A DNA stretch of 32,277 nucleotides from JAFDZW01 sp038229915 (GTDB lineage Bacteria; Bacteroidota; Ignavibacteria; Palsa-1295). The translations under genes were made by a program, and so were the position numbers. Under the pieces are notes generated by a model that saw only the letters and a program-made list of their open reading frames with translations, was not told where the DNA came from and made no database searches. Below are positions 24,302-32,277 of this stretch, piece by piece. Each line of letters opens with the position of its first letter. Position 1 is the first letter of the stretch. The stretch lies in assembly GCA_038229915.1 (NCBI GenBank), contig JBBRNY010000022.1, forward strand, positions 1 to 32,277. The letters run 5' to 3'.

Positions 24302-26293
24302 TTATTTGCGGCTGATGATCTTAAACTCAGTACGGCGATTCCTCTGCCGGTTTTCTTCGCTGTCATTTGGGGCAATAGGAAGTGTTGCTCCGTATCCACG
24401 GGCTGTCACACGGTTAGCACTGACGCTATGATCCACCAAGTATTCACGCACGGCGTCGGCGCGATCTTGTGAAAGTCTACGGTTATATTCGAGTGTGCCG
24501 ACACTATCGGTATGACCGGAAATTTCGATCTTTAGTTTTGGATTAACAGTTAAGAATTTGATCAATTGTTTTAACTCTGGTACTGACTCTGAACGAAGCA
24601 CAGACTTATTGAAATCAAAGAAAATATTATTTAGCTGAATACCATCAGAGTCGTTAATGTTTGCGGCAATTGGTTTTGTTGAATCCGGTTCTAGTGGTAT
24701 CAACTCGATCTGATAGTTTAGCTCACTGTACTTTGCGGTATCAGGTACATTGTAGTGTTGTGAGTAAAATGTATAATGATACGCAGTTGCTGTTATGCCA
24801 TAATTTTTTCCAGGGGCTACACTAAAATAGAATTTGCCACTGGTGCTATTCGAGTAAAACGTACCAAGTGGTTCATCTTTTGCAAGATCAGATAGTTCGA
24901 TCTTTGCAGCAAGTGGTTTGTGAGTATATTTATCAAGAACGGTGCCGCTGACGAGTGTAACGGGATTCGGATCGAACCCGGATGGGAGTGTCGCTTCGTA
25001 AATGTCCAGTCCGTTTTTCGGATCACGACGACTCGAAAAATATACCGTTTTCCCCTGTGCCGGAATACTTAAAAATTCATCATCCTCGGGTGAGTTGATC
25101 GGTGAGCCAAGATTTACAGGCTCCGACCATGTACCATCAGGTTGTTTGCGTGACATAAAAAGATCGTGACCACCAAAACCCGGATGACCATTCGATGAGA
25201 AATAGAGTGTGACTCCATCTGCAGACATAAAAGGTGTTCGCTCGCTTGCGGAAGTATTGACCGGCTGACCAAGGCTCACTGGGTGACCCCAAATATTATC
25301 GGTGCCTCGAAACGATACCCAAATATCCTCGGAGCCATCGATCGAACCAGCGCGACGACTGCTGAAATACATTGCATTTCCATCTGGCGAAATCGATGGC
25401 TGTGCATCCCATGCTTGTGAGTTAAATTCACGACCAACATTTTGTGGTCTGCTCCAATCACTGCCATTTAAGATGCTCTGATAAATATCGCAATCTCCGA
25501 AACCATCGGGTCGGCGACAGAGTGAGTAATACACACTTTGTCCGTCAGGACTAATTCCAGCGGCGCCTTCATCATCCTTAGAATTTATCGGGGCGGGCAA
25601 TGCAACAGCGGGACCCCAATTGCCTGAGGCATCGCGCTTACTTCCAAAAATATCATCACCATAATCTTTTGTTTCTGCAAAGGTGACGGAATTGGTCGAT
25701 GCTCGTCGCGACGAGAAAAATAATAAATTTCCGTCGGCAGTAATTGTAGGGGCAAAATCATCGTATTTGGAATTGATGTCACCGCTTAAACGGGCCGGCT
25801 CGCTGGTATTCTTTGGCTGTCGTTGAAGCTCAATACTTTTTTCGGTGTACGTTTCTAACGCTGTTGCTTCGCGGACTGCGGCTGAATCTTCTGCGACTAA
25901 CGGCCTCATTCTTCGGAGAAATATCTTATAATAGACAAGAGCTGTATCGAGCTTGTGAAGTGCTTTATATGAAGTGCCGAGATTATAATAGATGTAGTCG
26001 TCAAAATTTGAATCCAACTGAGCCGCACGCGTAAGCATTTGTATCGCTCTGGGGTAGTTGCGGAGTTTTTGATACATCCCGCCGATGCGCTCTACAGGGT
26101 AAGGGTATTTGGGGTCAAGGGCGATAGCCTTGTTGTATTCGAATAATGCTTCGGACATTTTATTTTGTTGTTCAAGCTCATACCCGAGCTTGCTCGCCTC
26201 GAGTGCTTCTTTTTTTGTTTGAGCACTGCCCTCGGGTGCAATGATCCCGATTATTACAATAAGCAGAAAAGCACGAGTGAACAAATAATGCAT
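24302..26293 (-). CDS. PorE-like TPR/PD40 propeller/CRD/OmpA envelope protein
   Basis: This is a 663-residue exported protein (MHYLFTRAFLLIVIIGIIAPEGSAQ signal) with four blocks. TPR repeats cover about 30-130 (EALFEYNKAIALDPKYP, ALVYYKIFLRR). A PD40/WD40-like propeller covers about 165-430, with repeated SPDG/SADG...YFSSRR units. A carboxypeptidase-regulatory-like domain is at about 437-510 (VSGTVLDKYTHKPLAAKIEL). An OmpA peptidoglycan-binding domain closes the protein (FFDFNKSVL, EISGHTDSVG, LSQDRADAVREYL). The same order is described for PorE of Porphyromonas gingivalis, which anchors the T9SS to peptidoglycan. PorE is a lipoprotein, whereas this signal has no lipobox cysteine, and other envelope proteins share the architecture, so the PorE role is inferred. 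The ATG at 26291-26293 is preferred over a TTG two codons upstream. Confidence 0.85.
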   Translation of the reverse strand: MHYLFTRAFLLIVIIGIIAPEGSAQTKKEALEASKLGYELEQQNKMSEALFEYNKAIALDPKYPYPVERIGGMYQKLRNYPRAIQMLTRAAQLDSNFDDYIYYNLGTSYKALHKLDTALVYYKIFLRRMRPLVAEDSAAVREATALETYTEKSIELQRQPKNTSEPARLSGDINSKYDDFAPTITADGNLLFFSSRRASTNSVTFAETKDYGDDIFGSKRDASGNWGPAVALPAPINSKDDEGAAGISPDGQSVYYSLCRRPDGFGDCDIYQSILNGSDWSRPQNVGREFNSQAWDAQPSISPDGNAMYFSSRRAGSIDGSEDIWVSFRGTDNIWGHPVSLGQPVNTSASERTPFMSADGVTLYFSSNGHPGFGGHDLFMSRKQPDGTWSEPVNLGSPINSPEDDEFLSIPAQGKTVYFSSRRDPKNGLDIYEATLPSGFDPNPVTLVSGTVLDKYTHKPLAAKIELSDLAKDEPLGTFYSNSTSGKFYFSVAPGKNYGITATAYHYTFYSQHYNVPDTAKYSELNYQIELIPLEPDSTKPIAANINDSDGIQLNNIFFDFNKSVLRSESVPELKQLIKFLTVNPKLKIEISGHTDSVGTLEYNRRLSQDRADAVREYLVDHSVSANRVTARGYGATLPIAPNDSEENRQRNRRTEFKIISRK

Positions 26294-26303
26294 CGACAAT
26301 AAA

Positions 26304-27647
26304 TTAATATTTTTTTATATCTGGACGATGGTCTTGGAAGCGCACCTGAATGACTTCCTTCGGCGTTCTCTTGACAACGGTAACATTCATTCCATCGGTT
26401 TCAAAAGATTCGTTGGTCTCTGGAATATGCCCAAACTGTTTGGTCACATATCCACCCAAAGAGTCATACTCGTCCTTTTGAGGAATACGGTATCCTGCAA
26501 AAAAGGATTCAAGATGTTCGTTCGCATCCTCGATCGAGAGAGCCGCGGAAAGAGTGATCGTTTTATTTCCATCATCTTTAATAACGGGTGGAAGTTCTTC
26601 GTCGTACTCATCATGAATTTCGCCGACGATCTCTTCGATAATATCTTCGAGCGTCACAATGCCAGCCGTTCCGCCAAACTCATCAATAACAATACTAATA
26701 TGGTTTTTTTGAAATTCACGGAGTAACTCTGAAATGAGTTTGGTCTCGGGCACAAAAGTGACCGGGCGCAGGATGTCATAGAGAACGATCAGGTCGGGAT
26801 GCTCGATCAGTGCCAGTACATCTTTTGAATAGATCACTCCGACTATCGTATCGAGGGTGTCCTGATAGACGGGCAGGCGAGTATAGCCCTCGGAGATGAT
26901 CTTTTGTATCAGGTCTTCTTGTGGAGTATCAAAATCAATGGCCGCCATCTTGGTTCTCGGAATCATCACTTCACGGACAGTCTTCTCACGAAAATCAAAA
27001 ATATTTTCGATGAGTTCATTTTCTGTTTTATCAATCACACCAGTGCGCCGTCCTTCTTCGAGCATTACCAAGAATTCCTCGCCCGAAATTCTTCCTTCTG
27101 AAAAGCTTGCTGAGTCTTTGAATGGCTTGAGCACGAGATTTGCAAGTAAAACAGGAAGCTTCGTAATAGGTTTTACCAGTGTTAATGCTTTTAATGTCGG
27201 GGTAGCAAAGAGTAATGCAAAGCGGAGATTTTGATGTAAGGCAACAGACTTTGGAATCAAGCCACCGATCGTCAATAAGAGCGGTGTCAATATCAAGATC
27301 GTGAATATATAGCTAATCGCAAGCGAACCGTTTATACCTGTATGGAACAACTGTTCTGCCAATACACTGACATCATCAAGTGCAATAAGACTTGCAAATG
27401 TCGCGGCCAAGACAACTGAAAGAATAGTACCACTTTGTACAAATGCGAGGAATTCTTCCGGCTTTGATTTTATTTCGAGAATAGCCGCGGCTCGTTTTCG
27501 GGTTTTCGCTTTTTCGTCGGTGTCTTCGAGAAGTTTTCTTACTCCGCTTTTGCGTACGGTTAAGATACTCGTCTCGATCATGGAGAAGAGCGCATACACC
27601 GCGAGCGATAATATAACGAAAACTATTTCAAGTGATAGTGGTAGCAT
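26304..27647 (-). CDS. CorC/HlyC-like CNNM-CBS membrane protein
   Basis: This 447-residue protein has an N-terminal DUF21/CNNM membrane domain (MLPLSLEIVFVILSLAVYALFSMIETSI, with further helices to about residue 170). Two CBS domains follow (REVMIPRTKMAAIDFD, SEGYTRLPVYQDTLDTIVGV, then HISIVIDEFGGTAGIVTLED). The CorC_HlyC domain is at the C-terminus (DEYDSLGGYVTKQFGHIPE). Members are linked to magnesium or cobalt efflux; GldE of gliding Bacteroidota belongs to the same family. The ATG at 27645-27647 starts directly before the first helix; the longer frame upstream overlaps argS and looks spurious. It lies eight bases after argS and ten bases before the PorE-like gene. Confidence 0.9.
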   Translation of the reverse strand: MLPLSLEIVFVILSLAVYALFSMIETSILTVRKSGVRKLLEDTDEKAKTRKRAAAILEIKSKPEEFLAFVQSGTILSVVLAATFASLIALDDVSVLAEQLFHTGINGSLAISYIFTILILTPLLLTIGGLIPKSVALHQNLRFALLFATPTLKALTLVKPITKLPVLLANLVLKPFKDSASFSEGRISGEEFLVMLEEGRRTGVIDKTENELIENIFDFREKTVREVMIPRTKMAAIDFDTPQEDLIQKIISEGYTRLPVYQDTLDTIVGVIYSKDVLALIEHPDLIVLYDILRPVTFVPETKLISELLREFQKNHISIVIDEFGGTAGIVTLEDIIEEIVGEIHDEYDEELPPVIKDDGNKTITLSAALSIEDANEHLESFFAGYRIPQKDEYDSLGGYVTKQFGHIPETNESFETDGMNVTVVKRTPKEVIQVRFQDHRPDIKKY

Positions 27648-27655
27648 AATTGGGA

Positions 27656-29290
27656 TTACATACTCTCCGGAGTTGAAACTCCGAGAAGTGAGCAACCTGC
27701 GGCTAAGACATATTTTGTCGAGCATGCAAGTGCCAGTCGTGCGGATTGGAGTGGTTCGGGCTGCCCGACCATACGACAATCATGGTAAAATTTATGAAAT
27801 TGCGCCGCAACTTGTCGTAAGTATTCGCAAATATGATGGGGTGCGTAAGCTTCAGTAGAACGGGAAATAAGATTCGGGAATTGTCCTAATAGCTTAATGA
27901 GCTCACGTTCTTCGGCATGGATGAGAACCGAAAGATCGGTCTTAGCGAGATCGGAAGTATCTATTTCCTGATCGACAGCGAAGCGAAGAATGCTCGCGAT
28001 TCGAGCGTGTGCATATTGCACGTAATAGACAGGATTTTTATCTGATTGCTCTTTAGCAAGCGCAACATCAAACTCAAGATGCGAACCAACGGCGCGCATA
28101 TTAAAAAAGAATTTTGTGGCGTCGGTGCCGACATCATCGATAAGTTCATCGAGAATGTAATTACCACCGCTTCGTTTCGAAAACTTGATCACTTCCTCAC
28201 CCGAAACGAAAGAGACCATTTGGTGAATGATGACTTTCACTTTATCTTCAGGAAAACCAAGTGCCTTTACTGCCGCAAGAACATCAGGGACTGTGGCAAT
28301 ATGATCGGCACCAAAAATATCGACAATATGATCGTAACCACGCGAAAGCTTGTCGCAATGATAAGCGATGTCGGGCAAGCGATAAGTTGGTTCACCGCTT
28401 GATTTGACGATAACCCGGTCTTGCTCCATCCCCATCTCGGAAAGTTTGAGCCACACGGCTCCGTCTTTGTCATAGGCAAGCCCACGCTCTTTTAAAAGGG
28501 CGATCAGCTCTTTGATCTTTCCCGTATCATAGAGGTCTTGCTCGTTAAAAAAGAGATCGTGATTGACACCAAGACGTTTTAGAGTGATCTTGATGCGATT
28601 GAAATTTTCTTGTTCAGCAAATTTTTGAAATTGCAGCAGCTCAGCGTCTTTGTAGCTTGCGCCATGCTGTTTGAATATCTCTTTTGCGATCTCGATGATC
28701 TCGACACCGTGGTAGCCATCTTCAGGGAGTTGGATCTCTTCGCCAAGCTCTTGAAGGTAACGCACTCTTGTTGAAATAGCAAGATTACGCATCTGGTTGC
28801 CGGCATTATTAAAATAATATTCACGGACAACAGTATAGCCTGTTGCTTCGAGCATATTGGTGATCGCCAGCCCGAGACAGACTTGTCTGCCGTGACCTGC
28901 GTGAAGATTTCCGGTCGGGTTTGCACTGACCCATTCGACATTTACGGTTTTGCCAAGATGTTTCTTCGTTCGTCCGAAGGCTTCACGTTCTTGTAAGATC
29001 GTTCTTACTGTATCGGCATACCGCGATTGGGAAAAACGAATATTAATAAAGCCAGGACCAGCGATCTCGAAATTCTCGATCCAAGAAATTTTATTTCCTA
29101 TGCGCGCAATGATATCCTCGGCAACCGCACGAGGAGCTTTTTTCATTGGCTTAGCAAGTTGAAGCGCAATATTTGTTGCCAGATCGCCGTGATCTTTATT
29201 TTGTGGCACCGTGAACTCGATCACCCCGGAAAACTCAGGAGAGATTTCGGTGACGGCAGTCGAAAACAATTGTTGGATCTGTTCGTCCAT
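27656..29290 (-). CDS. argS: Arginyl-tRNA synthetase
   Basis: This is a 544-residue class I synthetase that charges tRNA-Arg. The additional N-terminal Add-1 domain covers about 1-110. VEWVSANPTGNLHAGHGR contains the HIGH motif (HAGH at 130-133). The KMSKS-loop reads KFSKRSG, with Phe in place of Met, within FVSGEEVIKFSKRSGG. The anticodon-binding DALR domain is at the C-terminus, ending LLGVSTPESM as in most ArgRS. The ATG at 29288-29290 (MDEQIQQLF) is preferred; an in-frame TTG seven codons earlier is the alternative. It is the first gene of the minus-strand unit argS-CorC-PorE-nadD and is divergent from the epimerase gene with 116 bp between them. Confidence 0.97.
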   Translation of the reverse strand: MDEQIQQLFSTAVTEISPEFSGVIEFTVPQNKDHGDLATNIALQLAKPMKKAPRAVAEDIIARIGNKISWIENFEIAGPGFINIRFSQSRYADTVRTILQEREAFGRTKKHLGKTVNVEWVSANPTGNLHAGHGRQVCLGLAITNMLEATGYTVVREYYFNNAGNQMRNLAISTRVRYLQELGEEIQLPEDGYHGVEIIEIAKEIFKQHGASYKDAELLQFQKFAEQENFNRIKITLKRLGVNHDLFFNEQDLYDTGKIKELIALLKERGLAYDKDGAVWLKLSEMGMEQDRVIVKSSGEPTYRLPDIAYHCDKLSRGYDHIVDIFGADHIATVPDVLAAVKALGFPEDKVKVIIHQMVSFVSGEEVIKFSKRSGGNYILDELIDDVGTDATKFFFNMRAVGSHLEFDVALAKEQSDKNPVYYVQYAHARIASILRFAVDQEIDTSDLAKTDLSVLIHAEERELIKLLGQFPNLISRSTEAYAPHHICEYLRQVAAQFHKFYHDCRMVGQPEPLQSARLALACSTKYVLAAGCSLLGVSTPESM

Positions 29291-29357
29291 TTCGTTGGTA
29301 ATTCGATACAAGTGAAAACTAAATAACCCCGAATTCGCTTGTAATACTCCTAACCTA

Positions 29358-29387
29358 TTGAATTAACAGTAGGAACGACTATTTTAC
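29358..29387 (+). promoter_or_regulatory. Possible promoter for the epimerase unit
   Basis: In the argS/epimerase divergent gap, TTG (29358-29360) and TATTTTAC (29380-29387) are 19 bp apart. The arrangement resembles the Bacteroidota TTG/TAnnTTTG type but the -7 element is imperfect. No other clear signal is seen in this gap. Confidence 0.25.
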
Positions 29388-29406
29388 CCATAAATTAGCT
29401 CTAAAA

Positions 29407-30348
29407 TTGAAGATTCTCATAACTGGTGGGGCAGGGTTTATTGCGAGTCATATCGCAGACGCTTATATCGAGGCAGGTCACGAAGTTGCCATTATCGATG
29501 ACCTCAGTAGCGGTAAGCTGGCAAATATTAACCCCAAAGCGCAATTTTTTGAAGGTAGTATCGCTGATAGATCGTTTGTGGATCATATTTTTGAGGGACA
29601 ACATTTTGATGTTGTGAACCATCACGCTGCCCAGATAGATGTCCGCAAAAGCGTTGCTGATCCTGCCGCCGATGCTATGATCAATATCGTTGGCTCTCTC
29701 AATCTTTTTGAAGCCGCTCGTAAAGCTTCGGTCAAACATATTGTCTTCGCCTCGACAGGTGGCGCGATCTATGGTGAGCAAGATTATTTTCCAGCTGACG
29801 AAGAACACCCGACCCGCCCGGAATCGCCGTATGGCACTGCCAAACGTGCAGTGGAAATGTATCTGGGATATTACAAAACCGTCTATGGGCTCGATCATAC
29901 GATCGTTCGCTATTCGAATGTCTATGGTCCGAGGCAAGACCCTCACGGCGAAGCTGGTGTAGTTGCGATCTTTTGCAATGCGCTGATCGACGGCAAGCAG
30001 GTTTCTATTTATGGCGATGGGACACAGACTCGCGACTATGTCTACGTCGGCGATCTAGTCCGAGCACATCTTGCAATTATTGAGCATCTTGACAGCAGTA
30101 CGATCTATAACATTGCTACCGGTATCGAAACCGATGTCAATAAATTGTATGAAGTGCTTTCGAAAATTCTGAGCAACGGAAAAGCAACGCCACAGTATCC
30201 CCAATATGCTGACGCACGACTCGGCGAGCAGAAACGAAGTGTTTGTAATGCCGCAAAAGCAAAAAAACAGTTAGGATGGGAGCCGAGAGTATCACTTGAG
30301 ATCGGGCTCAAGGAAACAGCAGAATATTTCCAAAAGCTATCGAGCTAA
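29407..30348 (+). CDS. NAD-dependent sugar epimerase/dehydratase (UDP-glucose 4-epimerase-like)
   Basis: This 313-residue extended-SDR enzyme has the Rossmann NAD motif GGAGFIAS at 7-14 and an acidic Asp31-Asp32 at the end of beta-2, which favours NAD over NADP. It also has NHHAAQIDVRKSV, FASTGGAIYGE with Ser116/Thr117, and the catalytic Tyr142-x3-Lys146 (YGTAK). Further family markers are RYSNVYGPRQDP, YGDGTQTRDYVYVGD and the closing LGWEPRVSLEIGL. It probably interconverts a UDP-hexose such as UDP-glucose/galactose for surface polysaccharides, but the substrate cannot be fixed from sequence. The start is TTG at 29407, because MKILITGG must begin there and no ATG is near. Its stop overlaps the next ATG by one base (TAATG). 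Confidence 0.92.
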   Translation: MKILITGGAGFIASHIADAYIEAGHEVAIIDDLSSGKLANINPKAQFFEGSIADRSFVDHIFEGQHFDVVNHHAAQIDVRKSVADPAADAMINIVGSLNLFEAARKASVKHIVFASTGGAIYGEQDYFPADEEHPTRPESPYGTAKRAVEMYLGYYKTVYGLDHTIVRYSNVYGPRQDPHGEAGVVAIFCNALIDGKQVSIYGDGTQTRDYVYVGDLVRAHLAIIEHLDSSTIYNIATGIETDVNKLYEVLSKILSNGKATPQYPQYADARLGEQKRSVCNAAKAKKQLGWEPRVSLEIGLKETAEYFQKLSS

Positions 30349-32081
30349 TGCGCAAGTCTCTTGCAATATTGGTAGCAGTGCTGATGATCGGAGGCTGTGC
30401 TGCGATCCAGCCGCCCCCAGGCGGACCTGAGGATAAATCCCCTCCGGTGATGGAGGAGACAGAGCCGTTGCAACGAGCATTAAATGTGCCACGCACCTCA
30501 AAGTTACATTTCTTATTCAAGCAAAATATTGACCGCAACAGTTTTATGGCTGCGATCAGTGTTACGCCGTATCTCAGCGGATTGGTCAAATATAATTGGT
30601 ATGGATATGATGAGGTAGAAGTCGTCTTGCCCGACACCCTTCGTGCAAACTCAACGTATATCGTGACACTCTCGAAAGACCTAAAAACGAGTCGTGGCGG
30701 ATCGCTGAAGGAACCTTTCCAGTTGATCTTTTCGACGGGAAGCTTGATCGACACTGGTTTGGTCTCTGGTGCGATCTTCGCGCCAATGACAGCAGGCGGT
30801 TCGACCGACCTCAAAAATGTCTCGGTCTTTGCTTATGACATTACAAATATTTTAGCTGATACGCTCGAACTCGACAAAGTCCGCCCTGATTATATTACAC
30901 AGCCTTCCGACAAAGGTATTTTCGAATTCAAAGCAATGAAAAGCGGGCATCGGTATCGGATACTCGCGATCACCGATGAATTCCGAAACAAAGTATATGA
31001 TGACGGAATTGATTCTTATGGGATGTCAACTTCGGATGTTACTCTTGAAGGAGTAAGTTTTAACGGGGTAAGAATTAGGATGAGCCCAAAAGTTGACACT
31101 TCGAGTCCGCGCTTACAGGATTGGGATGTGAGCGATGCCTATCATATCAAAGTACGTTTTACTAAATCAGTTGATAGCGCAAGTATAAAAGCCGAGCATT
31201 TTTCCCTTCGCGATAGCGCAACAGGTATTGAGACTCCGGTCATCGCAGCCTATCGTGAAAATATTGAGAAAAAGGGAGGTGCCGTTACGCTTCTCTTGAA
31301 AACCCCAATGAGCAAGAAAAGAACATACACACTTTTGGCAAAGCCAGATCTAATAAAAGACCCAATCGGTCATCATCTTGATAGTCTGTTCTCTACGCTT
31401 GAAATTAACAAAGAAGAATTTCGAGATACATTTCCTGCGCCCAGATTCGATGGTTTTCCTTATGTTGATAGCGCCCGAGGTGTCGCACCTGAGCTTGATG
31501 TCGTGTTGACATTTTCAAATCCTGTCGATACTCAGTTGTTCCAAAGTGGATTTCAATTGCTCGACTCGAGCAAAAAAAATCTTGGATATTCTTTGGTATG
31601 GCTCGATGGAATTCGAGCACGATTACAAATGAAGCTGTTGCCAAAAGCATTTTATCGCCTTACGCTCAAGACAGCGTCAGTGAAGACGCCGTCATCAGTT
31701 CAGCTCACCCCTGTGAAAGATACTCTCTTATCTTCCGCTTTTTTTACGGGAGACATAACTGAATATGGTACGATCAGCGGGCAGATCATTGTTTCTGATA
31801 GTATATTGCGATCGGCACATTGTGTTATTCGACTTTCAAGTGAGGGCGGCGGATGGACACAAATATTGCAATTAAAACCGCACATCAAAACCTACACGTT
31901 CGAGAATATTCCGAAAGGTCTCTATCGTGTGCAAGCCTGGATCACTGCTCGTGAGGATGGTGCTTATGAAGGCGGCACACCGAGACCGTTGAAATTTGCA
32001 TTGCCGAGCGGAGATTATCCTGATGCGATAGACGTGCGACCACGTTGGACTGTTGAACATATCGATATACCGTTACAATAG
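30348..32081 (+). CDS. Lipoprotein with an N-terminal Ig-like (Big_5) domain
   Basis: This is a 577-residue exported protein. MRKSLAILVAVLMIGGC is a lipoprotein signal with Cys17 as the lipidated residue. It is followed by the PPPGGPEDKSPP stretch common in Bacteroidota/Chlorobi lipoproteins of this type. Residues about 35-130 read as a Big_5 Ig-like domain (LHFLFKQNIDRNSF, VEVVLPDTLRANSTYIVTLSKDLKT...GGSL, FSTGS). Similar Ig-like strand patterns recur near 260-340 and 380-470 (VVLTFSNPVDTQLF). Members are probably cell-surface or periplasmic; the function is unknown. The ATG overlaps the epimerase stop codon, and a permease gene begins two bases after its own stop, so the three form one unit. 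Confidence 0.82.
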   Translation: MRKSLAILVAVLMIGGCAAIQPPPGGPEDKSPPVMEETEPLQRALNVPRTSKLHFLFKQNIDRNSFMAAISVTPYLSGLVKYNWYGYDEVEVVLPDTLRANSTYIVTLSKDLKTSRGGSLKEPFQLIFSTGSLIDTGLVSGAIFAPMTAGGSTDLKNVSVFAYDITNILADTLELDKVRPDYITQPSDKGIFEFKAMKSGHRYRILAITDEFRNKVYDDGIDSYGMSTSDVTLEGVSFNGVRIRMSPKVDTSSPRLQDWDVSDAYHIKVRFTKSVDSASIKAEHFSLRDSATGIETPVIAAYRENIEKKGGAVTLLLKTPMSKKRTYTLLAKPDLIKDPIGHHLDSLFSTLEINKEEFRDTFPAPRFDGFPYVDSARGVAPELDVVLTFSNPVDTQLFQSGFQLLDSSKKNLGYSLVWLDGIRARLQMKLLPKAFYRLTLKTASVKTPSSVQLTPVKDTLLSSAFFTGDITEYGTISGQIIVSDSILRSAHCVIRLSSEGGGWTQILQLKPHIKTYTFENIPKGLYRVQAWITAREDGAYEGGTPRPLKFALPSGDYPDAIDVRPRWTVEHIDIPLQ

Positions 32082-32083
32082 TA

Positions 32084-32277
32084 ATGAAACAACTCAAACG
32101 TGCGCTCACTCTCTATCCAGCGACATCGATCGTGATCGGTGCTGTGATCGGCTCCGGAATATTTGTTGTGCCTGTCTCGATGGCAGATATTCTCGGTAGT
32201 GCATCACTGATGATGTTGGTTTGGGTTGTTGCCGGAGTGGTAACACTCTTCGGCGCACTGACACAATGTGAGCTGGT
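32084..32277 (+). CDS. APC-family amino acid permease (3' truncated)
   Basis: Only the first 64 codons are in the window; the frame is open to the last base. The product starts MKQLKRALTLYPATSIVIGAV and then shows IGSGIFVVP, the conserved first-helix GSGIF motif that binds substrate in APC and LAT-type transporters. A second hydrophobic helix (LMMLVWVVAGVVTLFGALTQCEL) follows. The family call is firm but the substrate is not. It begins two bases after the lipoprotein stop codon without a Shine-Dalgarno sequence, so it is probably read from the same transcript as the epimerase and lipoprotein genes. Confidence 0.88.
   Translation, partial: MKQLKRALTLYPATSIVIGAVIGSGIFVVPVSMADILGSASLMMLVWVVAGVVTLFGALTQCEL

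Noticed and set aside
24301..24399. A 33-residue extension of NadD upstream of MRIGVFGG.
   Set aside because: It overlaps the 3' end of the PorE-like gene, and NadD proteins begin right before the GGxFDPxHxGH signature.
27648..27779. A 44-residue extension of the CorC/HlyC-like protein.
   Set aside because: It lies in the coding end of argS in another frame; the ATG at 27645-27647 starts directly before the first membrane helix.
27656..29290. KFSKRSG in place of the canonical KMSKS loop in ArgRS.
   Set aside because: ArgRS KMSKS loops vary widely; the lysines and serine are kept and the rest of the protein is normal.
1..32277. Mobile elements, CRISPR arrays, tRNA/rRNA genes, toxin-antitoxin or defence genes.
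   Set aside because: I read both strands for cloverleaf-like sequence, direct-repeat arrays, transposase/integrase motifs and typical defence domains and found none; the region looks like stable core chromosome.

Overview
The window is a chromosomal housekeeping segment. It most likely comes from a member of the Bacteroidota/Chlorobiota/Ignavibacteriota/Kapaibacteriota group. Supporting evidence: a type IX secretion (T9SS) C-terminal sorting domain at the left edge; a PorE-like TPR/PD40/OmpA protein; the Bacteroidota-style wording of the RpoB rifampicin region; and a near absence of Shine-Dalgarno sequences, with several TTG/GTG starts. The exact phylum is inferred and not proven. I see no tRNA, rRNA, CRISPR array, insertion sequence or phage gene.

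Layout. 1-1545: the tail of a T9SS cargo protein, converging on a small secreted orphan and an EamA transporter. 1546-1935: a gene-poor leader with four consecutive perfect hairpins. 1936-10116: rpoB and rpoC, without rplJ/rplL immediately upstream, separated by 111 bp that hold another hairpin, and closed by a bidirectional terminator. 15429 down to 10211 (minus strand): a compact seven-gene run, panC-panD-GlmU-like uridylyltransferase-secreted orphan-LytR_C protein-rsfS-beta-CASP nuclease. 15555-20234 (plus): a RodZ-like protein, ligA and a multi-pass membrane protein, ended by a strong terminator. 20321-23731: mfd, which overlaps the 3' end of nadD on the other strand by 13 bp. 29290 down to 23719 (minus): argS-CorC/HlyC-like CBS protein-PorE-like protein-nadD. 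29407-32277 (plus): an NAD-dependent sugar epimerase, an Ig-like lipoprotein and the start of an APC permease.

The genes cover transcription (rpoBC), transcription-coupled repair and ligation (mfd, ligA), cofactor synthesis (panC, panD, nadD), envelope precursors and morphogenesis (GlmU domain, RodZ, LytR_C, PorE, CorC-like), and translation and RNA turnover (argS, rsfS, beta-CASP nuclease). No single new multi-gene system is evident. The points most worth a second look are the hairpin-rich rpoB leader, the histone-H1-like tail on RsfS, the single-domain GlmU-like enzyme, the operon that joins RsfS to a beta-CASP nuclease while nadD sits elsewhere, and the PorE-like protein together with the T9SS cargo tail.
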